Of a DNA stretch of 64,000 bases, positions 52,230-60,718 are shown in pieces. Position 1 is the first letter of the stretch. The number at the start of each line of letters is the position of its first letter. The DNA is taken from the NCBI GenBank assembly GCA_964646205.1, contig CAZYAZ010000022.1, positions 6,017 through 70,016 of the forward strand, in the 5' to 3' direction. The notes below the pieces were generated by a model. It did not search any database, was not told the DNA's origin, and saw only the letters and a list, made by a program, of their open reading frames with translations. The translations under genes and the position numbers were made by a program. This stretch comes from UBA8437 sp964646205. GTDB lineage: Bacteria; Planctomycetota; Planctomycetia; Planctomycetales; Planctomycetaceae.

Positions 52230-53396
52230 ATGTACGAGTCATTCTACAAACTCGCTCACGCCCCATTCCCCGCTTCACCGGACCCAGCAGCGCTGGTCAT
52301 CTACGGTGATCTTGGCACCCAGTTGGGTGAGTTGGCTGGTTGCCTGACATCCGGCCAGGGCATTGCCGTCCTGACCGGACCGGCAGGTTCTGGAAAGACC
52401 ATCTGTACGCTGGCCATGACCCGTGACCTGACCTCGTCATTGGTCGGAATCTGTCTGCGGACAGGACAATTCGACCAACCTCGAGAATTGCACAAGGCCA
52501 TCCTCCATGCCCTGGGCCATCCTTTCAAACAACAGGACGACCAGGACCTGAGACTCGCCGTCGCGGATGCGATTCTCGGCCTCCCCGACCACAAGGATGG
52601 TGTGTTGTTGGCGGTCGATGAAGCACACCGGCTCGCGATTCCGGTCCTTGAGGAACTTCGAGGACTGACCAACCTGGATTCGAATGGCCGTCCACTGGTT
52701 CGACTCCTCCTGACCGGCCAATCCGAACTCGAGGAACGACTCGCCGACCCGAAGCTCGATGGACTCTACCAACGCGTCCGCGCGCAGGCTTGCCTGCAAC
52801 CGTTGACACGGGCCGAGTCACAGAATTACCTCACCTCGCGAATTCGTTTTGCCGGTGGAGACCCCCGGCAGGTGATGACCACCGAGGCAATCGAACTCCT
52901 GGCAATCGTCTGCGACGGATCACCTCGTTGCCTGAATCACCTGGCCGACGCCAGTCTCCAGCGGGGCGCCTGGGCGGCAGCAGCGCCGATCACGCGTGGA
53001 GAGGTTCTCGACGCTCTCACTCAATCGCGACGCCTGCCCCTGCGATTCAACGAGCCCGCCAGAAACACCGGCGAACACCAGGCTGCCGATCTCCGGCCAC
53101 AACCCTCCGTCGAGATGACAGAGACTGACGACGGATTCTGTTCCGTCGAGGTGGGAGCCGATTCCCAACAGTCCCCCGACACGGCTGTTCCCCAATCCAA
53201 GGGCGATGAAATCGCCTGGGATCTCGCCGCCACTGGTGGCTCCGACAAAACGTCTGTCGAGGTCACCGAGTATGACGTTGTTCTTCCCGAGCAAAACACT
53301 GCACATGCCGACCACGAGACCGCGCGGCCACACACGGGACTCTTCTCCCGACTCCGCCGTGCGGCCAGCAGGACGACCGGCACCGACGAGGACTAA
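52230..53396 (+). CDS. ExeA/GspA-type AAA ATPase
   Basis: The 388-residue protein has an AAA domain with Walker A TGPAGSGKT (residues 49-57) and Walker B VLLAVDEAHRL, followed by a winged-helix-like part (about 180-270). The C-terminal 110 residues are acidic, disordered and end in a basic stretch. The N-terminal MYESFYKLAHAPFPASPDP is the usual ExeA/MshM signature. ExeA helps assemble type II secretion or pilus machines in the envelope by ATP-driven action; here no peptidoglycan-binding domain is seen. ATG at 52230 lacks a clear ribosome-binding site. Confidence 0.85.
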   Translation: MYESFYKLAHAPFPASPDPAALVIYGDLGTQLGELAGCLTSGQGIAVLTGPAGSGKTICTLAMTRDLTSSLVGICLRTGQFDQPRELHKAILHALGHPFKQQDDQDLRLAVADAILGLPDHKDGVLLAVDEAHRLAIPVLEELRGLTNLDSNGRPLVRLLLTGQSELEERLADPKLDGLYQRVRAQACLQPLTRAESQNYLTSRIRFAGGDPRQVMTTEAIELLAIVCDGSPRCLNHLADASLQRGAWAAAAPITRGEVLDALTQSRRLPLRFNEPARNTGEHQAADLRPQPSVEMTETDDGFCSVEVGADSQQSPDTAVPQSKGDEIAWDLAATGGSDKTSVEVTEYDVVLPEQNTAHADHETARPHTGLFSRLRRAASRTTGTDED

Positions 53397-53769
53397 CCAG
53401 CCCTCGATCGACGATGCGGACGCGGCAAAACAAATGTCGCCAGTTCCTCAATTGCAGGCTTCTGTTTCCCTGCCCCGCTTGCTATTTTTTTGGGCATCGA
53501 AAAGGGTCGACAGCAGTTCTGTGACCCGGTCCGTGTTGAATTGGCCAAGACGACCATGAGTCTGCTCCAACAAGTTTTCGGCAGTTCTCATTTCCAAACA
53601 CTCGTCGAGCACCCTGGCAAAGACCAGGAGTGCGTCGAGTTGTTTCGTCTGCTGGCCGAGGCTACGGTCAACGCCAATGCGTAGAACATGGGTCTCAATT
53701 GCTAGACTGCGTTGGATGTCTGAAATGGCAACTCTTTTGAATCCGGGAAGGTAGTCACAAGGGATAGTT
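53397..53769. other. 373-base gap between the ATPase gene and the phosphate cotransporter gene
   Basis: Holds a T-run (53485-53491) after the ATPase gene without a clear stem, the apparent DUF47 remnant (53556-53684), and about 85 bases before the cotransporter start, including AAGGG as its ribosome-binding site. No RNA gene is seen. Confidence 0.4.
53556..53684 (+). pseudogene. Apparent N-terminal remnant of a DUF47 phosphate-transport regulator
   Basis: An open frame of 42 codons starts with ATG at 53556 and ends at TAG. Its product reads MSLLQQVFGSSHFQTLVEH then GKDQECVELFRLLAEA, which resembles the first forty residues of TIGR00153/DUF47 proteins (an FGxSxF, LxEH, K, ECVEL, LxEA pattern). 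The rest of that family (about 200 residues) is missing. DUF47 genes are usually followed by a pit phosphate transporter. No ribosome-binding site is visible, and an open TTG start at 53490 does not add similarity. This is recognition by eye. Confidence 0.4.
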
Positions 53770-55455
53770 GTGAGTCAAGAACTTCTGTGGAACATGATCT
53801 TCGGCCTGGTTGGCGGCCTGGGCATTTTTCTGCTCGGCATGAAATACATGTCCGAGGGGATGCAGGCCGTGGCCGGCACTGGCTTGCGCCGCTTGATCAG
53901 CATGGCCACCAACAACCGCATCCTGGCGGCCATTGTGGGCGTGGCTGTAACCTGCGTGGTCCAATCCAGTTCGATCACCACGGTCATGGTGGTCGGGTTC
54001 GTAAACAGTGGGTTGATGACGTTGATGCAGGCGATCGGTGTGATCATGGGTTCCAACATCGGGACGACGATCACCGGCTGGATTCTCGTTCTCAAGATTG
54101 GCAAATACGGACTGCCGATCCTTGGCTTGGCAGCGTTTGCTTATCTGTTCTCCAAGGGCGATCGTGTGCGTTATATCGCAATGGCCATCATGGGCATTGG
54201 AATGGTGTTCTTCGGGCTGGAGTTGATGAAGGATGCCTGTGCGTACATCAAGGATTTGCCCGCTTTTGAAGCATGGTTTGGTCGCTTTAGCGCCGACACG
54301 GTTGTCGGCATGATTCAGTGCATGCTGGCCGGATGCATTCTAACCGTCATGGTCCAGTCCTCCTCGGCCACGCTGGGAATCACGATCGCGCTGGCGCTCA
54401 CCGGCGTCATCAATTATCCAACTGCTGCCGCACTGGTTCTGGGTGAGAACATTGGTACGACGATCACCGCGTTGCTCGCATCCATCGGAGCGAACACCAA
54501 TGCACGCCGCGCTGCTTACTTTCACGGATTATTCAACCTGATTGGCGTCAGTTGGATCAGCATCATCTTCTTTCAATATGTGAAATTCGTCCCCTGGGTG
54601 ATCAATGCCGACGTGACTCAGTCGATCATCGATGAAGAAGGGGGCAGGATTTTCCCTCAGATCACAGCAGCCATTGCGGCGACGCATTCGATTTTCAACG
54701 TCGTCAACACGCTGCTGTTCCTGCCGATTGCACATGTGGCTGCACGAGTGCTTTCACGAATCGTGCCGGAACGAGAAGTCAAGGAAAAGCATCGTCTGAC
54801 GAATCTCGACGTCCGCATGCTCGAGACACCGGTGGTTGGCATCGAGCAATCGCGTGTGGAACTACTGCGAATGGCAGATGGCTGCCGAAAAATGATGGAC
54901 TGGTTGAAGACGTCAATCGGCGAAGATGATCCCGATCCGAAACGTGTGAAAAATCTGTTTCAGTTGGAAGAAGATCTCGACACCATACAGGACGAGTTTG
55001 TCACCTTCATGACGACTCTACTGTCCGGCAACGTACCACACCGGGTGATTGAAGAGGGGCGTGAACAATTGCGAATGGCTGACGAATACGAGTCCATTAG
55101 CGATTGCCTTGCCAGCATCCAGAAATTCCAACTCCGGTTGGGAGAGCAGGGATTTCATTTCGACGAGAGTCAACGAGCGGAGCTCGGCTCGCTGCACGAT
55201 TCGGTTGCCCAGTACCTGGCCCTTGTTTCCAACACCTACGAAGATCGACAAACCGAACTCGACCCCAGCACCGCTTCGTTGGCAACCGAGATCGCCGGCC
55301 AGGTTAAGGAGCTTCGAAACAAGCACATCAATGAACTGAGTCAAAGCCGGGTGGAGCCGTTCGTGAACCTCGCGTTTACGTCATCACTCGCAGCTTATCG
55401 TGCCGTGCGAGATCATGGCGTCAATATCATGGAAGCGATGAGCGAGGAGATCTAG
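53770..55455 (+). CDS. Na/phosphate cotransporter family protein with PhoU-like domain
   Basis: The 561-residue protein has an N-terminal block of eight to nine helices holding two Na_Pi_cotrans repeats with QSSS motifs (VVQSSSITTVMVVGF and VMVQSSSATLGITIAL) and GSNIGTTITGW / GENIGTTITALL segments. A C-terminal PhoU-like helical domain (about 350-560) probably regulates it. It should import phosphate with Na+ across the inner membrane. GTG at 53770 has AAGGG seven bases upstream. Its codon use looks less GC-rich than that of its neighbours, and remnants of a different phosphate transport locus flank it, so it may have been acquired. Confidence 0.93.
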   Translation: MSQELLWNMIFGLVGGLGIFLLGMKYMSEGMQAVAGTGLRRLISMATNNRILAAIVGVAVTCVVQSSSITTVMVVGFVNSGLMTLMQAIGVIMGSNIGTTITGWILVLKIGKYGLPILGLAAFAYLFSKGDRVRYIAMAIMGIGMVFFGLELMKDACAYIKDLPAFEAWFGRFSADTVVGMIQCMLAGCILTVMVQSSSATLGITIALALTGVINYPTAAALVLGENIGTTITALLASIGANTNARRAAYFHGLFNLIGVSWISIIFFQYVKFVPWVINADVTQSIIDEEGGRIFPQITAAIAATHSIFNVVNTLLFLPIAHVAARVLSRIVPEREVKEKHRLTNLDVRMLETPVVGIEQSRVELLRMADGCRKMMDWLKTSIGEDDPDPKRVKNLFQLEEDLDTIQDEFVTFMTTLLSGNVPHRVIEEGREQLRMADEYESISDCLASIQKFQLRLGEQGFHFDESQRAELGSLHDSVAQYLALVSNTYEDRQTELDPSTASLATEIAGQVKELRNKHINELSQSRVEPFVNLAFTSSLAAYRAVRDHGVNIMEAMSEEI

Positions 55456-55558
55456 ACACGCCGGCGTGCTCGTTTCTCGATCTCCTTGCATTGCCGGCCA
55501 GGCCAGCACTTCCTTGACCACCTGCGATCTTGGACGCCGGCTTGCCCCGGTCGATCCC

Positions 55559-55678
55559 TCGCTGACCCGCGACATCCGCGGCGGATGGTTGATCACTGTC
55601 CCATTAGCCGCCATCATGTCGGCCATGCTCGACATGATCGCGATTGTCGTGCTCGGCTCGACCGGGTGCGTCGATTGA
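55559..55678 (+). pseudogene. Apparent C-terminal remnant of a PiT phosphate transporter
   Basis: The open frame 55466-55678 has a last segment TRDIRGGWLITVPLAAIMSAM followed by DMIAIVVLGS, resembling the final helix of PiT inorganic phosphate transporters (a basic residue, then W-x-L-T-x-P-x-A-A). The preceding 30 codons show no further similarity. With the DUF47-like fragment on the other side of the cotransporter gene, it looks like the far end of an older DUF47-pit operon. The match is short and by eye. Confidence 0.35.
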
Positions 55679-55721
55679 GATTTGGAAACACGCATCGCTC
55701 CCGACAGGCTCAGCCCTCGCC

Positions 55722-56846
55722 ATGCAAGACCCTCGCATCGATTCGCTCGCGCGGACACTCCTGGATCACAGTTGCCGCCTCACGGCCGGTGAGAAGATCC
55801 TGATCGAGGCCTTCGACCTGCCCGACCCGGCACTGGTTTGTGCCCTGGTCGAGGGAGCAGCCCAACGGAAGGCCATCCCGGTGGTCAGTTGGAAAAGCAA
55901 CACGATTCTCCGCAGTCTCTATCGCACCGGCACTCCCGAGAGTCTCGGACTGTGCGGAGAACTCGAACGGCACCAGATGGAACAGATGGACTGCTACGTC
56001 GGCATTCGTGGCGCCGCCAACAGCAACGGATTTGCCGACGTCCCAGGCGACCAGATGGATCTCTACCAGGCCCACTGGTGGCATCCGGTTCACAGCCAGG
56101 TCCGTGTCACCAATACCCGCTGGGTCGTGCTTCGGTATCCCACAGCGTCGATGGCTCAATCGGCACACATGAGCACCGCCGGATTCGAGGACTTCTTTTT
56201 CGACGTCTGCACGGCCGACTACGCCCGGATGGCCGAGGATCTCAAGCCGCTGAAGGCCCGCATGGAGTCCGCCGAACAGGTTCACATCACCGCTCCGGAC
56301 ACCGATTTGACTTTTTCGATCGCCGACATTCCGGTGATCCCGTGCTCGGGTGGCCGAAACATCCCCGACGGCGAGTGTTTCACGGCGCCGGTTCGCGACA
56401 GCATCAACGGCACGATCCGTTACAACACCCAGTCGTTGTACCAGGGAACGGTTTTTGACCGCATCGGTTTCACCTTTGAAAACGGAAAGATTGTCCAGGC
56501 CGACTGCGGTGGTGAAACCGAGCGACTCAACGAGATTCTCGATTCCGACGAGGGGGCTCGCTACATCGGCGAATGGTCGCTGGGAACCAACAATCGAGTC
56601 AAGCACCCGATGCTCGACACGCTTTTTGACGAAAAGATCGGTGGATCGTTCCACCTCACACCTGGCCAGGCCTACGACGAAGCCGACAACGGCAACCGCA
56701 GTCGCGTCCACTGGGACCTGGTACTGATCCAGACTCCTGAATACGGCGGAGGGGAAATCTCTTTCGATGGTGAAGTCATTCGCCGTGACGGGCGTTTCTT
56801 GCCTGACGACCTGCAGGGACTCAACGAGGGCCTGGGCGACGACTAG
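55722..56846 (+). CDS. Aminopeptidase, peptidase family M29
   Basis: A 374-residue metallo-aminopeptidase of the AmpS/PepS (thermophilic aminopeptidase) family. The visible signatures are NIPDGECFTAPV with a metal-binding Glu, a second Glu in the middle (CGGETERLNEIL), and the C-terminal metal motifs KHPMLDTLFDEKIGGSFHL with His and YDEADNGNRSRVHWDLV with His and Asp. It probably removes N-terminal residues from peptides in the cytoplasm. ATG at 55722 is the first start that matches the family. Its TAG shares CTAG with the convergent acyl-CoA dehydrogenase gene. Confidence 0.9.
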   Translation: MQDPRIDSLARTLLDHSCRLTAGEKILIEAFDLPDPALVCALVEGAAQRKAIPVVSWKSNTILRSLYRTGTPESLGLCGELERHQMEQMDCYVGIRGAANSNGFADVPGDQMDLYQAHWWHPVHSQVRVTNTRWVVLRYPTASMAQSAHMSTAGFEDFFFDVCTADYARMAEDLKPLKARMESAEQVHITAPDTDLTFSIADIPVIPCSGGRNIPDGECFTAPVRDSINGTIRYNTQSLYQGTVFDRIGFTFENGKIVQADCGGETERLNEILDSDEGARYIGEWSLGTNNRVKHPMLDTLFDEKIGGSFHLTPGQAYDEADNGNRSRVHWDLVLIQTPEYGGGEISFDGEVIRRDGRFLPDDLQGLNEGLGDD

Positions 56847-57757
56847 CAGGCCGGCCCGTCAAGAAGCCCGGCGAACTCCCTGAGATTGGCAGCAACCACC
56901 GCCTGTGGACAGCTCCAGACCAGGAAAAACATCGACTCCCGGACCGACCGCGATGCTGGATGGCTCGCGGTAAAACCCGCTCCCTTGCTCGCGGCCAGAT
57001 GCGCCTGGGCCGCTCGAAGCACCAGCGAGTTGCTCCGTTTCCTGAGCGATTCATTCGTCATTTCCGGCGCCTGGCTATCAGCAGATTCTCCGGAAGCGGC
57101 CAGCACGTCACCCGCCACCTGCTCCCATTCGGCGGTCAAGGGGCCCAGCACCTCATCGAGTTCCGGACGATTGCTGGCCTCTCCGGACAAACGTTCCAGG
57201 CTGGCCGAGGCGGCTCCCAGGGCCAGCGCAGACGTTCCCAACGAACCGGTNNNNNNNNNNNNNNNNNNNNNNNNNNNNNNNNNNNNNNNNNNNNNNNNNN
57301 NNNNNNNNNNNNNNNNNNNNNNNNNNNNNNNNNNNNNNNNNNNNNNNNNNTTGACCCGCACCGCCGGCTGAGACAGGTGTTGCCGGGATGTGGTCAGGTG
57401 CGAAATCCCGACCGTAACGAAACGAGCCGAGCCAACCAGTTGTGGTAGCAATTCGGCCTTCAACGGTTCGTTTTCAGACAAGGCAAATCGCTGACAAGCG
57501 GCATTCCGCTGTGTCAGCACAAACGTGGTCGGTAGGCAGGCACGTGCCAGTTGCAGGTACCCCTCGACCAGTTCGGCTCCCGAGAACTCACTACCCCCGT
57601 ATTCCCGGGGAATGCTCCAGCCCAGCACACCGGTTTTGCCAAGCACATCGAGGCTGGACGTCGGAAACACCTCGGCAGTGTCCAGTGACGAGGTGTTGTC
57701 TTTCAGAACACGCAATGCCTCCTGAAAACCTCGATCCCCCTCGGGCCAGAACGACAT
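56843..57757 (-). CDS. Acyl-CoA dehydrogenase-family protein, interrupted by an assembly gap
   Basis: The protein starts with the helical N-terminal domain (GVLGWSIPREYGGSEFSGAE, ACLPTTFVLTQRNAACQRF), then FVTVGISHLTTSRQH, and the C-terminal helical domain resumes after the gap (TGSLGTSALALGAASASLE, then LVLRAAQAHLAASKGAGF and ESMFFLVWSCPQ). The middle beta domain that binds FAD lies in the run of N (57251-57350). Only about 270 residues are seen, against a usual 380-400, so the real gap is probably longer than 100 bases. It lies two bases after the TPR gene. The acyl substrate is unknown. Confidence 0.8.
   Translation of the reverse strand: MSFWPEGDRGFQEALRVLKDNTSSLDTAEVFPTSSLDVLGKTGVLGWSIPREYGGSEFSGAELVEGYLQLARACLPTTFVLTQRNAACQRFALSENEPLKAELLPQLVGSARFVTVGISHLTTSRQHLSQPAVRVXXXXXXXXXXXXXXXXXXXXXXXXXXXXXXXXXXTGSLGTSALALGAASASLERLSGEASNRPELDEVLGPLTAEWEQVAGDVLAASGESADSQAPEMTNESLRKRSNSLVLRAAQAHLAASKGAGFTASHPASRSVRESMFFLVWSCPQAVVAANLREFAGLLDGPAC
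57251..57350. other. Assembly gap of 100 N
   Basis: Exactly 100 N, a typical placeholder length. It interrupts the acyl-CoA dehydrogenase gene; the missing length inferred from the protein family is about 300-400 bases. The apparent in-frame joining is not informative. Confidence 0.95.
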
Positions 57758-57759
57758 TG

Positions 57760-58065
57760 TTACAGCGACTCCAGAAACTCGGTCATTTCTCCCTCGGCAT
57801 GCGCGTCTCCCACACGCCGTGCCACGCCCACCCCCTCGAGGATCACCTCGCGCGCCTCAGCGTTCCGGTTCACTCCGGCCAACAATTGGCCGCGTTGGAA
57901 CCACGCGGGCACGTAATCAGGATGCTCCTGGACCAATTCGGCCAATTTCAGGATCGCCTGGTCGGTGTCTCCCTCCGATGCACACGCCATCGCCACGGCG
58001 TAGAGAAGAAACACGTCGGTCGGATCGACCGCGAGCAATTGTTCAAGTTGTTCACGACTGGGCAT
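57760..58065 (-). CDS. Small TPR-repeat protein
   Basis: The 101-residue protein contains two to three tetratricopeptide repeats (PTDVFLLYAVAMACASEGDT, then LAELVQEHPDYVPAWFQRGQ and NAEAREVILEGVGVA), folding as helical pairs for protein contact. No signal peptide or catalytic motif is seen. Many bacteria carry such single-domain TPR proteins. It starts the minus-strand unit with the acyl-CoA dehydrogenase gene. The divergent gap with the HtrA gene contains a palindrome at 58115-58138. Confidence 0.88.
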   Translation of the reverse strand: MPSREQLEQLLAVDPTDVFLLYAVAMACASEGDTDQAILKLAELVQEHPDYVPAWFQRGQLLAGVNRNAEAREVILEGVGVARRVGDAHAEGEMTEFLESL

Positions 58066-58114
58066 TCGGCTTGATCCGATCGTACCGGTTATCCGGTTGC
58101 GTCAACTGACCGGT

Positions 58115-58138
58115 TGTAACGACCGAACAGTCGTTACA
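58115..58138. promoter_or_regulatory. Perfect 9-bp inverted repeat in the TPR/HtrA divergent region
   Basis: TGTAACGAC and GTCGTTACA flank the six bases CGAACA. TGACCGGT occurs once on each side of it (near 58107 and 58145). The geometry fits a dimeric repressor or activator site controlling the TPR operon, the HtrA gene or both. No run of T follows, so a terminator is unlikely. Confidence 0.45.
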
Positions 58139-58336
58139 GGTGGTTGACCGGTCCGCTCGGTCGCCTCCGGTGTATTCGTTATGCGTAATCATCACCGCTA
58201 TTTCAAGGACCCCCGGACAAGGTGCCGATCAAACGCAGTGCGGGGAGACCGATGGAGCGACACCCTCGCGGGCCCAGGGAAGGCAGGCCACGTCACAGAG
58301 AACACCCTCGCCGCCTTGAAACTCACAGTCGCACCG

Positions 58337-59707
58337 ATGAAAACGCACCCGAAGATCCTTCTCAGTCTCGCGATTCTGGTCGTGACCACTCTTCTTGCCC
58401 CTGGAATCACCGGGAGCGTGGAAGCGAGTTCGTTGCGTGAAACCGCAGCCGTCCGCGCTGTCAGACGAATCGCTCCCTCGGTCGTCAACATCCGCAGTGA
58501 AAAGACCGTGGCCGCCGACAGCGTGCTATACGCCACACGCACTGGCCAGAAGGTCAGCGGAATGGGAACCGGAGTGGTCGTGGACCGACGCGGTTATATC
58601 GTCACCAACTACCACGTCATAGCGGGCGTTGATTGGCTCCGTGTCACGCTCTCCGACGGAGGTGTCCACACCGCACGCGTCATCTCGTTCGACCGGAAGG
58701 CTGACCTGGCAATCATCAAGGTGGATGCGGGACACGCTCTGCCGGAAATGCCGCTGGGGACCTCGAGTGACCTCATGTTGGCCGAAACAGTTTTCGCCGT
58801 AGGAAATGCCTACGGTTACGAGGACACGGTCACCTGCGGAATCCTCAGTGCCCTGCACCGTGAGGTGGAAGTCAATGACAAGCAGACCTACCACAACCTG
58901 ATTCAAACTGACGCCAGCATCAACCCCGGGAACAGCGGTGGACCGTTGATCAACCTGGAAGGCGACGTGGTTGGGATCAACGTGGCGATCCGGGCTGGAG
59001 CCCAAAGAATCGGATTCGCAATCCCGATCGACGATGCCCGTCGTGTGATCGCCAAGCTGCTGGCAATTGATCGACTCACTCAAACGTGGCACGGCATCCA
59101 GACCAAGGACGACAAAAAGGGGCCCAGGCGGCGTCTGCTCGTCATCGGGGTCGACGCCAACAGCCCGGCCGCCTCCGCGGGCCTGAAGAAGGGCGACGTG
59201 ATACTCCGCTCGGGAAAACAGACCGTCATCGATTCCGCCGATCTGGAACGATCCCTGTTGGACCAGAAAGCCGGAACCCAGGTCGAGTTGACAATCGTCC
59301 GGAATGGCAAGACCGTCGCAAAGGGCCTGGTCCTCGGGACCCGAAGAGCCGCCGCGACGGCCCAAGTCCCCTCGGCAGACACCCAGACGTGGAAGGCCAT
59401 CGGACTGAAGTTTGAAGTCGTCAAGCGACAGGAGCTTCAGGATCAGCACGGCCCCAAGGTCCTCGAGCACTACCGCGGCGGGCTGAAAGTCACCGGCGTC
59501 CGAAAAGACGGACCGGCCGCATCGCATGGCATCCAGCAAGGTGATGTCCTGGTGGGCCTACACGAGTGGGAAACCGTCAACCTGGAAAACGTCCGCTGGG
59601 TTCTCGACCACCCCGAACTTCGCAAGTTCAACCCGGTCAAGTTTTATGTGCTGCGGGGACGCGAGACACTTTTCGGCCACATTCCCATCCAGCCGGACGC
59701 CCGTTGA
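58337..59707 (+). CDS. HtrA/DegP-like periplasmic serine protease
   Basis: The 456-residue exported protein has an N-terminal signal (about 8-26), a trypsin-like domain with catalytic His93 (TNYHV), Asp123 (KADLAII) and Ser200 (NPGNSGGP), and two PDZ domains (about 275-340 and 385-455: ASAGLKKGDVILRSG, ASHGIQQGDVLVGL). Family members degrade or refold damaged envelope proteins. ATG at 58337 gives the signal peptide; the longer frame upstream adds unconserved residues. The upstream 271-base gap contains a palindrome and short repeats that might give stress regulation. Confidence 0.93.
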   Translation: MKTHPKILLSLAILVVTTLLAPGITGSVEASSLRETAAVRAVRRIAPSVVNIRSEKTVAADSVLYATRTGQKVSGMGTGVVVDRRGYIVTNYHVIAGVDWLRVTLSDGGVHTARVISFDRKADLAIIKVDAGHALPEMPLGTSSDLMLAETVFAVGNAYGYEDTVTCGILSALHREVEVNDKQTYHNLIQTDASINPGNSGGPLINLEGDVVGINVAIRAGAQRIGFAIPIDDARRVIAKLLAIDRLTQTWHGIQTKDDKKGPRRRLLVIGVDANSPAASAGLKKGDVILRSGKQTVIDSADLERSLLDQKAGTQVELTIVRNGKTVAKGLVLGTRRAAATAQVPSADTQTWKAIGLKFEVVKRQELQDQHGPKVLEHYRGGLKVTGVRKDGPAASHGIQQGDVLVGLHEWETVNLENVRWVLDHPELRKFNPVKFYVLRGRETLFGHIPIQPDAR

Positions 59708-59758
59708 CGCGATCGGCCCGGTAGAATCAGGGGGTCCCCGAATCACCGGAACCCCGCT

Positions 59759-60718
59759 GTGTCTGCCCGCACCCCATCCTCCCCGACACCAGGACTCCCA
59801 GGGGGCGAGTTCGGGTTGATCGAATGGATTCGTCGGCGGACGGGATCTCATCCACGGGTCGACGTGGGCATCGGTGACGATGCGGCCGTGCTTTCCTGGC
59901 CAACCACTCACCCCGCACTCGCCGCCGTCGACATGCTTGTCGAGAACGTCCATTTCGACCTGTCCCTGGCAAGCCCGGAACAGGTGGGACACAAGGCCCT
60001 GGCGGTCAACCTCAGTGACATCGCTGCCATGGGTGGCCGACCTCTCGCAGCGGTTGTCTCCGTCGCCCTGCCACCTGGCAGTGAACACGGCCTGGGCCAG
60101 AGATTGCACGAGGGCCTGATCACACTCGCCGAAGAGACCAATGTGGCACTTGTGGGTGGCGACACCACTGCCACCGATGGCCCACTGGTTGTCAGTGTCA
60201 CGGTGATCGGCACTCCGCTGGAGGGTGGCCCGATTCTGCGTTCCGGTGCCCGCCCCGGGGACCGCCTGCTTGTCACAGGGTGCCTTGGCAACAGCCGCGA
60301 GCGACACCACCTGGACTTCTCCCCACGGCTGGCCGAATCCGCGGGCCTGGTGGAATCCGGCGGCCTGCACGCGATGATCGACATCAGCGACGGACTCGCC
60401 GCCGATTTGCATCACGTGCTCACCGCAAGTGGCGTGGGCGCACGGCTCCACGCCGGTGACATCCCCATCAGGGAACCGGACACGCCCGATCGTGACGGCC
60501 GCACACCATTGGCACACGCTGTTGCCGACGGAGAAGATTTCGAATTGCTGGTCGCCGTCGAGCCACGGATCGCCGAACAACTGGTCGCCGCCCCTCCCTG
60601 TGGAACGCCACTGTCGGATATCGGTGAAATTGTCACTGGCAGCGGTGCAGAACTGGTGATGCCCAACGGGCACGTCGTTCCACTTCCGCCGCTCGGGTAC
60701 GAGCACCGGATCGACTAG
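59759..60718 (+). CDS. thiL: Thiamine-monophosphate kinase
   Basis: ThiL phosphorylates thiamine monophosphate to the active diphosphate. The 319-residue protein has the motif order FGLIEWI, GIGDDAAVLS, DMLVENVHFDL, LSDIAAMGG, GGDTTATDGP, and C-terminal DISDGLAADLHHV and GEDFELLVAV, which make the ATP and metal sites in the AIRS-fold. GTG at 59759 has GGAAC about nine bases upstream. It lies 51 bases after the HtrA gene and shares a CTAG stop with the convergent rpoN gene. Confidence 0.94.
   Translation: MSARTPSSPTPGLPGGEFGLIEWIRRRTGSHPRVDVGIGDDAAVLSWPTTHPALAAVDMLVENVHFDLSLASPEQVGHKALAVNLSDIAAMGGRPLAAVVSVALPPGSEHGLGQRLHEGLITLAEETNVALVGGDTTATDGPLVVSVTVIGTPLEGGPILRSGARPGDRLLVTGCLGNSRERHHLDFSPRLAESAGLVESGGLHAMIDISDGLAADLHHVLTASGVGARLHAGDIPIREPDTPDRDGRTPLAHAVADGEDFELLVAVEPRIAEQLVAAPPCGTPLSDIGEIVTGSGAELVMPNGHVVPLPPLGYEHRID

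Noticed and set aside
53485..53491. T-run as an intrinsic terminator of the ATPase gene
   Set aside because: No stable stem immediately precedes the T-run.
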